Source of the DNA: Euzebyella saccharophila
Lineage (GTDB): Bacteria; Bacteroidota; Bacteroidia; Flavobacteriales; Flavobacteriaceae
Assembly: GCF_014855495.1 (NCBI RefSeq)
Contig: NZ_JACYFJ010000010.1
Coordinates: forward strand, 1-42,971
Length of the DNA stretch: 42,971 nucleotides
Direction of reading: 5' to 3'
Below the pieces are notes generated by a model. It ran no database searches, was not told the DNA's origin, and worked only from the letters and a program-made list of their open reading frames with translations. Both the position numbers and the translations under genes were made by a program. Of this stretch, positions 28,601-35,934 are shown in pieces. Position 1 is the first letter of the stretch. The number at the start of each line of letters is the position of its first letter.

Positions 28601-28678
28601 CACAATTGTAGATTGGGAGTATAATACTGGAGAGCTAATGAACATACAAATAATAAATGAAAAGAAATATTGATTCAT
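25661..28678 (-). CDS. SusC/RagA family TonB-dependent outer-membrane transporter
   Basis: This 1005-residue protein has a signal peptide (1-21), a carboxypeptidase-regulatory-like domain (about 23-105), a TonB-box-like DEVVLVGYGTQ, a plug (about 118-235, including IRGRSTLNGSQDPLIVVDGV) and a beta-barrel ending in a C-terminal Phe. It imports oligosaccharides across the outer membrane using TonB energy. It is the first gene of the PUL, with the promoter and an operator-like site 50-100 bases upstream. Confidence 0.95.
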   Translation of the reverse strand: MNQYFFSFIICMFISSPVLYSQSTIVEGEVTSNNGEPLPGVNVIEKGTSNGTVTDFDGLYSIKVTTERPTLIFSSIGFGTQEISAANTSSLNVILEEDAQALDEVVLVGYGTQKKQDLTGAIVSADLEQFQESPNTSVLQSLQGALPGITVGQTSTTGAEPDIQIRGRSTLNGSQDPLIVVDGVIYRGRLNDLNPKDIKSVDVLKDPSSKAIYGAQAANGIVIVSTKSGKSTQRPTINYSTFYAVQTPTNARRTNNRDEFLRSARDVDWENGYLAPDYTQDNPAWLPEVDPVFNPTSFEGIGNGTNFDWFGTATNPGYTLDHQLSIRGSSDKTSYFISGGLTKQVGWITNDNYDRQTVRVNIDTEITEWLTIGANTFGTFSDFSGVNPGLNALARMNPLVTPRDEEGEFIINPLGDNIVNPFLASSADDRDNLNNISAIFYASIDVPYVDGLNFRVNYSNNYRWSLRGNSNIYGAGLTGSAFKETSSTHDVLVDNILTFEKRYGSNEDHGFKATMVLGFNTIDYEQTMAEGSGFGNLALSYNSLEQAVIQRISSDASKESYTAQTGRINYDFKRKYLLSASLRRDGFSGFSENNKTALFPSVGLGWVISNEEFLVNSEAVTNLKLRGSYGSNGNLTSQYSSLSRLETPPESRYLFGDGGTTVNGQTVISLANPDLRWERTDGINIGADFGLFQGKVSGAIDYYNSRTKDLLWDFILPELSGFSSIRSNVGEIKNRGIEFSLSFSPVRSDAFNWDFGVNFASNRNEIVELLNIDADGDGQEDDLIANGLFIGESIGTIYDYEVDGFYQVNDNDIPDGWSPGLQRLVDLDNSGDISPDADRRILGRQEPAYQFGISNSLSYKSFAFKFFINSIQGGSDGYLGRNSPDLRDSFGNAQNGNRFSDIDYWSPLNPNSTYRRLGVNAPVTAQRYFDRSFVRLQDVSLSYRLPHEVLDKIGIQNLKLFLSGKNLITWTDWEGWDPETGQGLDSSNSGLPVMKSVTFGLDISF

Positions 28679-28727
28679 ACCATCTAGTTTTGAGTTTAAT
28701 CAGTTAAAAATTGAGTTGACATTGCGC

Positions 28728-28747
28728 CGTGAGCGTTAACGGTAATA
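28728..28747 (-). promoter_or_regulatory. Putative LacI-type operator O1, near susC
   Basis: CGTGAGCGTTAACGGTAATA on the plus strand contains the palindromic core CGTTAACG. It matches site O2 (28837-28856, opposite strand) at about 17 of 20 positions. It lies just downstream of the candidate susC promoter, where a bound repressor would block initiation. The likely binder is the LacI-family protein at 28963-30000. Confidence 0.65.
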
Positions 28748-28750
28748 GCG

Positions 28751-28779
28751 AAAAAAATATGCATCAACATTTTTTGCAA
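28751..28779 (-). promoter_or_regulatory. Candidate susC promoter (Bacteroidota-type)
   Basis: On the minus strand TTG (28779-28777) is followed after 17 bases by TATTTTTT (28759-28752), close to the Bacteroidota -33 TTG / -7 TAnnTTTG pattern. It sits 70-100 bases before the susC start and just upstream of O1. The AT-rich context makes chance matches likely. Confidence 0.4.
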
Positions 28780-28836
28780 TTTTCGTTTTATAGAATGAAA
28801 TTTTCTAAACACTATTCTAAAATATTATCTTGCAAC

Positions 28837-28856
28837 TATATCCGTTAACGCACACG
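28837..28856 (+). promoter_or_regulatory. Putative LacI-type operator O2
   Basis: The sequence TATATCCGTTAACGCACACG is nearly the reverse complement of O1, with the core CCGTTAACGC identical. The two sites lie about 109 bases apart in inverted orientation within the divergent susC-lacI region. This fits looping or shared repression of both promoters. Confidence 0.65.
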
Positions 28857-28962
28857 GAACGGAGCAAATATGTAAAGATTATTTTTAATAGAAAAATTAT
28901 ATTTGAATATTTTTGTTAAATATTCAAATCACCCTATGTTATTTTATACAAAAAGTAAGTAA

Positions 28963-30000
28963 ATGTCTAAAAAACCAACAATTAAAGAAATTGCGAAACT
29001 CGCCAATGTTTCTATTGGAACAGTTGATAGAGTCATTCACAATAGAGGAGATGTTTCGAAAGAGACTACTATACTTATAAAAAAAATCATGAATGAACTA
29101 AAATACGTTCCAAATACCCATGCTCGTAACTTAGCTCTTAATAGAAATTTTAAAATTGCAGTATTACTTCCCGAACATAAAAATGGAGAGTATTGGTCAG
29201 AACCTATGAGAGCTGTTCAACAGGCTAATACAGATCTTAAATCATTTGGCGTTGAAATAAAAATTTATCTCTATAATCAAAAGAACAAAAATTCCTTTAT
29301 AAAGGAATCAAGAAGAATTTTTGATGAGAAAAATGATGCAGTTCTATTGGCTCAAGTACTCATAGAAGAATCAAAAATATTTATGGATACTTGCAAAAGG
29401 AAATCAATACCATATATTTTAATCGGATCTATCAAAAATGATATATCTGCATTAAGTACTATTGGTCAAAACTCTTATCAGGGTGGAAGATTGGCTGGTG
29501 AACTGATAAGCTTTAATCAAAAAAAAGGGACTAATTTTTTGATTATTCATATAACTAAGGCTCAAAACCCTAACTTAAATGTAAAAGAAAGGATCATGGG
29601 ATTTAATTCGTTTTTTAGTGACAATAACGAATTTCACTATGTAATTGACAGCTTGATTATATCGGAGGAAGATCCTGATTTGATAAAGAAAATTCAAAAT
29701 AAATTAATACAGACGGAAAAGCTAGGGGGTGTTTTCGTACCTAATTCTAAGTCCCACATATTAGTAAAAGCATTAGAAAGCAAAAAGCTTTTTCGGATAG
29801 TTGGTTATGACCTTCTTGACAAGAATAAGCAACTATTAAACAAGAAAAAAATTGATTTTTTAATTAATCAACGGCCTTATGAACAAGCCTATGAAGGAAT
29901 TGATTATCTCTACAAATATTTAGGATTACAACAGTTACCTCCACAAATAGTCAGTCTACCATTGGATATTGTTACTAAAGAGAAGTTAATGTATTATTAA
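28963..30000 (+). CDS. LacI-family transcriptional regulator of the uronate PUL
   Basis: This 345-residue protein has an N-terminal LacI helix-turn-helix (IKEIAKLANVSIGTVDRVIHNRGDVS, residues 7-32, split here as family core and hinge) followed by a periplasmic-binding-protein-like sensor domain (about 60-340). It is transcribed divergently from susC with 284 bases between. It probably binds the two GTTAAC-centred sites there and responds to a uronate or pathway intermediate. Its codon use is more AT-rich than that of the PUL genes. Confidence 0.9.
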   Translation: MSKKPTIKEIAKLANVSIGTVDRVIHNRGDVSKETTILIKKIMNELKYVPNTHARNLALNRNFKIAVLLPEHKNGEYWSEPMRAVQQANTDLKSFGVEIKIYLYNQKNKNSFIKESRRIFDEKNDAVLLAQVLIEESKIFMDTCKRKSIPYILIGSIKNDISALSTIGQNSYQGGRLAGELISFNQKKGTNFLIIHITKAQNPNLNVKERIMGFNSFFSDNNEFHYVIDSLIISEEDPDLIKKIQNKLIQTEKLGGVFVPNSKSHILVKALESKKLFRIVGYDLLDKNKQLLNKKKIDFLINQRPYEQAYEGIDYLYKYLGLQQLPPQIVSLPLDIVTKEKLMYY

Positions 30001-30106
30001 AGCCTTGACCAATTACTAGACCCGTATACTTAAAATTATATATTGAGATTGTAAACTGAACTCTCTCTGAAAAAGATTAGAAGTATTAATTTTATTTAGT
30101 CAGGAC

Positions 30107-30439
30107 CATGACAAAGATGAACTGACAGAGTTTTAAAAGAAGGTGCTTGAGCAGTTCATGTAAGGCCAGAACTTTTTCGGTGAGGGAGGCGCCTTTGCAC
30201 CCATGCTAAAGATTATGATCGAGAAGTCTCTTGCGGGTGAGATGAACGGCTATCTGGACGAGGGTGAGCGTATCAATGGCAACAAACTCAATGATAAGGT
30301 AAAAAAGACTTTGAAAAGTGGTTTTGAGATCTTCGATATCGATACCCCACAGGACCTCCATAGGAATTTAGAGCCGGAGCTGTTGAAAAAAAAAACACCA
30401 AACCGACAGGGTCTGGAAATTAAACTCTGTCTAAAGTAA
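30107..30439 (+). pseudogene. IS256-family transposase relic
   Basis: The frame encodes IS256-like sequence (NFFGEGGAFAPMLKIMIE, then AGEMNGYLDEGERINGNK and FDIDTPQDLHRNLEPEL), but two TAA stops interrupt it before residue M of the open part at 30203. Only the N-terminal third remains and the DDE catalytic domain is gone. The relic lies just 3' of lacI and marks the right boundary of the PUL. Confidence 0.85.
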
Positions 30440-30448
30440 GATTTTAAT

Positions 30449-30469
30449 AATCGTTTTTTTGAACTTTGT
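30449..30469 (+). repeat. Partial dispersed repeat, copy G
   Basis: Only the opening block AATCGTTTTTTTGAACTTT of the 72-bp family is present, followed by unrelated sequence. It lies just beyond the 3' end of the nuclease gene at 30526-31302. Confidence 0.6.
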
Positions 30470-30525
30470 TAACGGTAAGTTCATCAGCCCTACTACGAAA
30501 CGGAGTGTGGACATCATATAAACTT

Positions 30526-31302
30526 TTAGAGACATATAGTCCTATTTCTTCTGGTTTCTTTGGTCCCTTCGATTGGAAAATCCATAAAATATCTATCAGA
30601 GAGATTTTCGTTTGATGTCATATGAATTAAATTAGAAATAAAATAAGAATGGGACAATCCTTCCAAGTCATAAATATTGTAAAGATTTCTATTACAATTT
30701 GAAGTAATTGGCGGTTCAAGGTCTCTGCCATCTACCCAATGTCTAATAAAAATTTTTCCGCCAAGAGAAAAATGATTGACCAGACCGCCTGATATCCTGA
30801 GTGCTTCATCAATTATTGGTGATTGAATTTCTCCTTGATAATCATATGATATTATTCCTCTGAAAATTCGGTTATCGTCTATTCTAGAAATTTGAGGAAA
30901 CCGTACAATTGAACTGAAATTTTGAACAATATTATGTAATCCATTTTTGTATGTTCTACTAGATTTGATCTTTGATTTTACCTCTATAATTGCTTTTACA
31001 GAGTTCTGAGTTACAATAACAAAATCTCCCTCCCTAAAGACTGGCGCGCTATTATTTTCGTAAACAATTATGTCTATTTGTTTTGATATATCATTCGCCG
31101 ATGGGGATGTTTGATTCATTATAAATCCAGTTCCGACAGAAAGGTTTGCAGGAAGTCTACTCCTTAAAATAGACTTTAAAACTTCTTCTTTATATCTACC
31201 TTCTTCTCCCCAATGAGCATTTCCTATTAGATTTCTGACTCTATTTTTTAAAGTATCAAGTTCCTGATTAATTGATTGTTGATAAGCTAAAGTGTTTATC
31301 AT
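30526..31302 (-). CDS. PD-(D/E)XK nuclease-like protein, DUF6602-like
   Basis: This is a 258-residue cytoplasmic protein. Residues 36-115 carry the PD-(D/E)XK pattern: KEEVLKSILRSRLP and GTGFIMNQ, then QIDIIVYE (Asp) and IIEVKSK (Glu-x-Lys). The layout resembles the DUF6602 family found near restriction or phage-defence genes. The C-terminal half is unrecognised. It sits 106 bases downstream of a second nuclease-fold gene in the same direction. DNA cleavage is inferred, not shown. Confidence 0.65.
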   Translation of the reverse strand: MINTLAYQQSINQELDTLKNRVRNLIGNAHWGEEGRYKEEVLKSILRSRLPANLSVGTGFIMNQTSPSANDISKQIDIIVYENNSAPVFREGDFVIVTQNSVKAIIEVKSKIKSSRTYKNGLHNIVQNFSSIVRFPQISRIDDNRIFRGIISYDYQGEIQSPIIDEALRISGGLVNHFSLGGKIFIRHWVDGRDLEPPITSNCNRNLYNIYDLEGLSHSYFISNLIHMTSNENLSDRYFMDFPIEGTKETRRNRTICL

Positions 31303-31408
31303 ATATTTTTATTTTATGATGCAGTACTAAATGATAGCAATGTAATTTAATCTACATGCTCCAGAAATGACTCAAATCGATGTGCCGTATCATCCATTTT
31401 TTTGATTT

Positions 31409-32620
31409 TTAATCTACCTCCTTTATTGTGTTAAGTTTTTTGTCCAAACTTGCTCTATACGCTATCGGTTTTAAGTCTCCATTCGCCTTTAATTCCGTAA
31501 TCGGATTTCTCAAAACCATAAACACTTTTCCCTCTTTCTTTTCAAGATTAGTAACGTGAACAAAATATATGAAAGCTTCGTGTCCTAATTGTTCAAGTGT
31601 ACAATATTCATTTTCTGTTATGAAGAAGTCTAAATTGTTATTTAGTGATGATTTCACCTCTATATAACGGTGGTCTTTTTTTGCTAAACAGGTAATATCA
31701 AATCCAGCACCAGAATTTAACCTTGAAGTATGTTCAATGTATTTCTCAACATTTTTCAATCCTAATTTCCGTAGTCTATTAATTTCATAATCATAAGCAA
31801 TTTCTTCGCCTATTTTTCCAATTTCCCTTTGTAATTTTAAATTATTTTCAAGTGTTTCTGGGTCAATAAATTTTTGTTTTCTTTTATTAACTTTTTTGTT
31901 CTGAGAAATTGTAATGAAAGATGCGTTGTCAAGATTATAATTCGGATGAAACTTGGAAATCCAATTGTCAAATTGTTCTCTTATTTTCCTGTCTATTTTC
32001 TTTCTTGGAATCCAACTTTTGCTTGTTAAATCGGCTATATGTTTTCGTGTTGTTCCTCCGTCAGTTTTATATCTAAAGCTTGAAATATATTCCTCAACTG
32101 ATATGTTTTTAAATGCGCAAAATTTTGAGAGTCCAAAAATGTGGTGTCCACCATTTTGAACATGAACAAAGTATTTTGGCGCATTTCCAATTGTTGATTT
32201 CCAAAATTCAGGCTTACTAAAAAACTCAATTGTTGATTTAACTAATTCATTTTCATTATCTACAAATTTGTAATCTAGCTTTTTTAAAGAAAGTTCTCTT
32301 TTGTAATTTTTGTAATGTAGGTAAATCTCTTTCTTTAAGGGTTTCCATAGCGTAATATTAGTGTCGGAAACCTCAAAAATTTTGCCGTGGTTTTTTTCGC
32401 CAAAATTTTTCATTTGGTCGAAATTGGTTTTAAAAGTTCTTAAATGTTTGCATTTTTCAGCAAGATGTTCATATTCGACATTTTCGTATTCCTCTTCTAA
32501 TTTTAAATAGTTAATTAAAATTTGTGAATTAATTCGATGTCCATTTTTAAACCACCTTGGAAGTTTAGAAACTACTTTGTTTATTTGGTATATTTCATTT
32601 TCCTCACTCATTTTTTGCAA
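31409..32620 (-). CDS. DUF3883/NO VEIN-type PD-(D/E)XK nuclease-like protein
   Basis: In this 403-residue protein, the C-terminal 130 residues (about 265-395) fit the DUF3883 'NO VEIN' domain: IGKIGEEIAYDYEINRL, GAGFDITC (Asp), RYIEVKSS (Glu-x-Lys), FFITENEY. This domain is common in bacterial defence loci. The N-terminal part (HVQNGGHHIFGLSKFCAFK, residues 148-166, then a basic IPRKKIDRKIREQFDNW stretch) could be a nucleic-acid-binding module but is unrecognised. The neighbouring IS256 relic, dispersed repeats and second nuclease suggest an accessory defence-type pair. Confidence 0.65.
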   Translation of the reverse strand: MQKMSEENEIYQINKVVSKLPRWFKNGHRINSQILINYLKLEEEYENVEYEHLAEKCKHLRTFKTNFDQMKNFGEKNHGKIFEVSDTNITLWKPLKKEIYLHYKNYKRELSLKKLDYKFVDNENELVKSTIEFFSKPEFWKSTIGNAPKYFVHVQNGGHHIFGLSKFCAFKNISVEEYISSFRYKTDGGTTRKHIADLTSKSWIPRKKIDRKIREQFDNWISKFHPNYNLDNASFITISQNKKVNKRKQKFIDPETLENNLKLQREIGKIGEEIAYDYEINRLRKLGLKNVEKYIEHTSRLNSGAGFDITCLAKKDHRYIEVKSSLNNNLDFFITENEYCTLEQLGHEAFIYFVHVTNLEKKEGKVFMVLRNPITELKANGDLKPIAYRASLDKKLNTIKEVD

Positions 32621-32727
32621 TCATTTTGATTTTAGCTTGATGTTTGTTCAAATGGACCACATCCTTTGAATATCCCTTATTTAATGAATAACTGTATTGC
32701 ATAAAAATAAATCTAGTACAGGGAGAA

Positions 32728-32799
32728 AATCCTTATTTTGAACTTTCCACTAAGTTACTACTTCTTAATTATCAATTGCATAAAACGGGAAAAACTACT
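32728..32799 (+). repeat. 72-bp dispersed repeat, diverged copy D
   Basis: It opens AATCCTTATTTTGAACTTT and keeps CTAAGTTACTA and AATTATCAATTG, but its end is degenerate. It lies in the 610-base gap 32621-33230 between the nuclease gene and the BLUF gene. I see no gene or RNA in the rest of that gap, which must contain the divergent promoters. Confidence 0.7.
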
Positions 32800-33230
32800 A
32801 AACGGGTAAGCCTTCAGCTACACTTTCCCTAGGTTACAGTTTATCATTTAAGGAAATTTGAAGGTTAAGCATCATTTCGCAAGGTAACTTTGAATAGTCT
32901 AACCCATACGGGAATCGGCGCAGCCAAGGCGTCCGATAAACTAGAAGACAATTTTTGTTCGAGACTTCCCTAATTGGGGTTACCTGTCGTCCGATCTTCT
33001 AGATTGTCGATAAGTACGAGATTGATGGCCCGAGATTTTTTGAAATATTGATTACTTTAAGTAGACCAAGGGAGGGTCGGGACCTCTTATGGTGTGTTCC
33101 ATCACTTTTAAACAATCATGTCTCCGAAGTGGTCATAGCTCAAATAAAACACTTTGTGCTTCAATCGATATAAGAGATAATAGAGTACATCAAGATTGCT
33201 TACATTTAATGAAAGTTAAATCTCTTTTAG

Positions 33231-33665
33231 ATGTACACCTTAATCTATAGTTCCAAGGCGATTCACGGATTGAAAGTTGCAGATATCGACGAAATTTTGA
33301 AAACTGCAAGGGCATCTAATTCCGAAAACGGCATTACCGGATGCCTGATCCACTATTCCGATAAATTTATGCAACTACTGGAGGGGCCCGAAGACAAAGT
33401 TAGAGCTCTATTTGCCAACATTCAAAGCGATGTCAGGCACGATAAGGTAATCCTGCTCAGTGAGGATACGATAACGGAAAGAAGTTTTTCAGAGTGCGTA
33501 ATGGCTTATTTCCGGTTCGATGGGGATCGTTCGGGTATCCCCGAATTCGAACAGTTTAGAAAAAATCTCTTTTTATTGGCAGATTTAAGTAGGCCCACCA
33601 ATGCTACCGCCATTCTTTTTTGGAAACGAATCAAATACATATTATCGATACCGGCCATTGAATGA
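33231..33665 (+). CDS. Short BLUF-domain blue-light photoreceptor
   Basis: This 144-residue protein is essentially one BLUF (FAD-binding blue-light) domain. Key residues are Y6 (LIYSS), N30 (ARASNSENGITG), Q48 (FMQLLEG) and M91; the semi-conserved Trp two residues before that Met is Cys89 here. The Tyr-Gln pair needed for the photocycle is present, so the domain should be photoactive. No output domain is attached, so it must signal through a partner. Nearby are a Cys-rich protein, a PAS histidine kinase and an ECF sigma gene. Confidence 0.88.
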   Translation: MYTLIYSSKAIHGLKVADIDEILKTARASNSENGITGCLIHYSDKFMQLLEGPEDKVRALFANIQSDVRHDKVILLSEDTITERSFSECVMAYFRFDGDRSGIPEFEQFRKNLFLLADLSRPTNATAILFWKRIKYILSIPAIE

Positions 33666-33855
33666 TTCAATAACCACCTTGCGATAGACCCTGAACCATT
33701 TTTTTGGAACTTATCCTAGCACTTTTCCTTAGCTTTCAAGTCGGCAAATTACTTTCAAATTGTATCGTGATTGGATCAATATTCAATTTTTCCAAGTATC
33801 CAAGTACAGTCAAATTAGCATATTTTCACAACTCTTAACCTTTAAAATAGTTGAT

Positions 33856-34179
33856 ATGAGAAATGAAAAATTGATCCATGCATTAGGAAGTTGTATCAAT
33901 CATTGCAATTATTGTGCGGACGCCTGCCTTGATGAGGACAACATCTCGATGATGAAAAATTGCATCAGGTCAAATAAGGTATGCGCGGAAGTATGTAGCT
34001 CACTTGCCCAAATTTTGGCCACTTCCTACACGAATGTCCAAGGTCTAATCGAGTATTGCAAACAAGTCTGCCTGGCCTGTGCCGACGAATGTTCGAACCA
34101 CGAACATCCACATTGCAAGCAGTGCGAGAAAACATGTAGGGAGTGTGCACAAGCTTGCGATGAGTTTTCTTTAGCTTGA
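33856..34179 (+). CDS. Cys-rich four-helix-bundle copper-binding protein (DUF326/Csp-like)
   Basis: This 107-residue protein has about 16 Cys residues in CxxxC and CxxC spacings (such as CINHCNYCADAC and CKQCEKTCRECAQAC), the hallmark of the DUF326/Csp copper-storage family. There is no signal peptide when started at MRNEKLIHALG; an upstream extension to 33760 is AT-rich and unlikely. Cytosolic Csp proteins bind many Cu(I) ions inside the helix bundle. The BLUF gene lies 190 bases upstream in the same direction. Confidence 0.85.
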   Translation: MRNEKLIHALGSCINHCNYCADACLDEDNISMMKNCIRSNKVCAEVCSSLAQILATSYTNVQGLIEYCKQVCLACADECSNHEHPHCKQCEKTCRECAQACDEFSLA

Positions 34180-34341
34180 TAATGGACGTACTGCCATTTA
34201 ATCATAAATAAAATTGTTAAGTCCTAGTTCAAAAGTCATGGTCGCTGGACATAATAGCCTGACGATGCGGCCCAAGGGCCATTTTGCCGAGCTACAGAAC
34301 TTCGGCCCTTAAATCGATGGGTGTGGCACCTCTATTGATGG

Positions 34342-34419
34342 AATCGTTTTTTTGAACTTTTCTCTAATTTACGATTTCTGAATTCTCATTTATATAAAAA
34401 GGTGAAGGATAAATCTACA
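34342..34419 (+). repeat. 72-bp dispersed repeat, copy E with small insertion
   Basis: It opens AATCGTTTTTTTGAACTTT and retains ACGATTTCTGAATTCTCATTT, with a changed and slightly lengthened tail ending in CTACA. It lies between the converging copper-binding and histidine-kinase genes. A GGCCC/GGGCC stem lies upstream near 34268-34280. Confidence 0.7.
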
Positions 34420-34438
34420 TTACCATTTTCACCAGAAC

Positions 34439-35524
34439 TTAATTAAGCGAGATTATAAAGCAACAGCCTTGACCAGGTTCGCTTTTAACCTTTATCGAGC
34501 CTCCCTGGGACTCGATTTGCGTTTTGGTCATAAATAGGCCAATTCCTTTCGCGTCTGGATGATTATGGAAGACTTTTTTAAAACCAAAAATATCTTTTTG
34601 GTGTTTATTCAGATCAATTCCCAAGCCGTTATCCTTAAAGCTTAACATCAGACGTTCCTTATCTTTCCACGATTTTATTTCAATTAATAAGCGTCTATTT
34701 TCGGACCTGTACTTAATCGCGTTGCCAATCAAATTAAGAAAAATACTTTCCATGTATATTTGGTTATAAGCAACCCATCGAACCTTAGAAAAATCCGATT
34801 CGATTATACAGTCGGAACTATCGATCTGTGCAATCAGCAGGTTCTGTGTCCTTTCCAATATTTCCTTTAAATCAAGGGATTTATTCTTTTCCGGTGATCT
34901 TTTAAACTGTACGGACTCTACCAAAACATCCAACGTATGGTTCAAGCCTGAGACCACCTTGTCGAATTTCTCCATCAGAAACTCTTTTTTGTTCGGTTCA
35001 CTCTCATAATTATATAGATTTAATAGGAGCTGGAGATTACAGACCGGACCGCGAAGGTTATGCGCCGTTATATCACTAAAGTCCCTTAAGCGTTCGTTGT
35101 TCTCCTTTGACCGCGACAAGGTATTTTTGAGTTGGAGGTTTTCATCCTTCAATCTCAAAATTTGTTCCCTAAATACCGATATATCACGAAGGGCAAAACA
35201 AACATAGGGAATCCCCTGGGAGATAAAGGGAACAATGCCGGTCTGAACCGGAACAATTTTGCCGTCCTTACGGATAATTTCAAGTTCATGGTGTTCCACA
35301 GGTAATTGAGATACACCTTCAAGCGTATTTAATAATCTATTCATGATTTCAGTTGCCGATACTTTGTTCAAAAATTGACATAGTGAACGGTCGATCAGTC
35401 TCTCCGCTTCATAACCTAGCAATTGTAATGTGTTATTGTTAAAGGCCCTAACAGCTCCTAATTTATCCGTTATGATAATAGCATCGGGCAAATGATCAAG
35501 CATGCCCTTCCATTCATTTTTCAT
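34439..35524 (-). CDS. PAS-domain sensor histidine kinase
   Basis: This 361-residue soluble kinase has an N-terminal PAS domain (about 8-118: IIITDKLGAVRAFNNNTL and FALRDIS at its end), a coiled linker (120-148), an H-box with H155 (DITAHNLRGPVCNL) and an HATPase_c domain (about 245-361) with N-box GNAIKYR, DNGLGID and GIGLFMTKTQIESQGG. No membrane segment is seen, so it senses a cytoplasmic cue. No intact response regulator lies beside it; the nearest receiver, at 37901-38287, lacks the phosphoacceptor. Confidence 0.9.
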   Translation of the reverse strand: MKNEWKGMLDHLPDAIIITDKLGAVRAFNNNTLQLLGYEAERLIDRSLCQFLNKVSATEIMNRLLNTLEGVSQLPVEHHELEIIRKDGKIVPVQTGIVPFISQGIPYVCFALRDISVFREQILRLKDENLQLKNTLSRSKENNERLRDFSDITAHNLRGPVCNLQLLLNLYNYESEPNKKEFLMEKFDKVVSGLNHTLDVLVESVQFKRSPEKNKSLDLKEILERTQNLLIAQIDSSDCIIESDFSKVRWVAYNQIYMESIFLNLIGNAIKYRSENRRLLIEIKSWKDKERLMLSFKDNGLGIDLNKHQKDIFGFKKVFHNHPDAKGIGLFMTKTQIESQGGSIKVKSEPGQGCCFIISLN

Positions 35525-35643
35525 TTATTAAAATATGGTATTCATTACTTATTTTCCATTTGGATGTATCAGGCAATTCATAAAATATCGGACGCTTACC
35601 GAGGTAGTCCGTGAGAAAAAATGCTAGCTACCTTTGCCATGTT

Positions 35644-35663
35644 AAGTGCTTACTTAAGCACTT
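35644..35663. promoter_or_regulatory. Perfect hairpin/palindrome between kinase and sigma genes
   Basis: AAGTGCTTA (35644-35652) and TAAGCACTT (35655-35663) form a 9-bp perfect inverted repeat with a 2-base centre, suited to a dimeric regulator. It lies in the 410-base divergent gap 35525-35934, which has no other feature I can support. Confidence 0.4.
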
Positions 35664-35934
35664 TAGCTCATTTAGACACACTCTAGATTTACTAAGTCAC
35701 ATCGGATACGTCCTTTTTTTGGATAAATAGTAAAAATCAAGGGCAAACTATTGGATCCCATGTACTTGCGAGGATTGAAACTAATCCATACTTTTGCCGA
35801 TCTTTTTTTTGAAACCTAAACACCTACAAGACAGCACTGTAAATTTTATTTCTCCATTTTTTTTCCGAAGAAGTGACCTAATCCAAAAAGCGGTGTCCTA
35901 AAGAGACAACCATTAATGTTTGCTTTAGAACCAA

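Noticed and set aside
31347-31397. A 16-codon minus-strand frame (MDDTAHRFESFLEHVD) between the two nuclease genes
   Set aside because: It is too short, has no ribosome-binding site at a useful distance, and no recognised family; it may be a relic, but I cannot support a gene.
32800-33230. Possible decayed transposase in the gap before the BLUF gene
   Set aside because: I read the stretch in several frames and found no recognisable transposase motif.
33760-33855. N-terminal extension of the copper-binding protein
   Set aside because: The added residues are AT-rich and unlike the family, whose members start just before the first Cys motif.
35916-35934. ATG upstream of the sigma factor
   Set aside because: It is in a different frame and runs to a stop after 13 codons; the sigma frame uses TTG at 35935.
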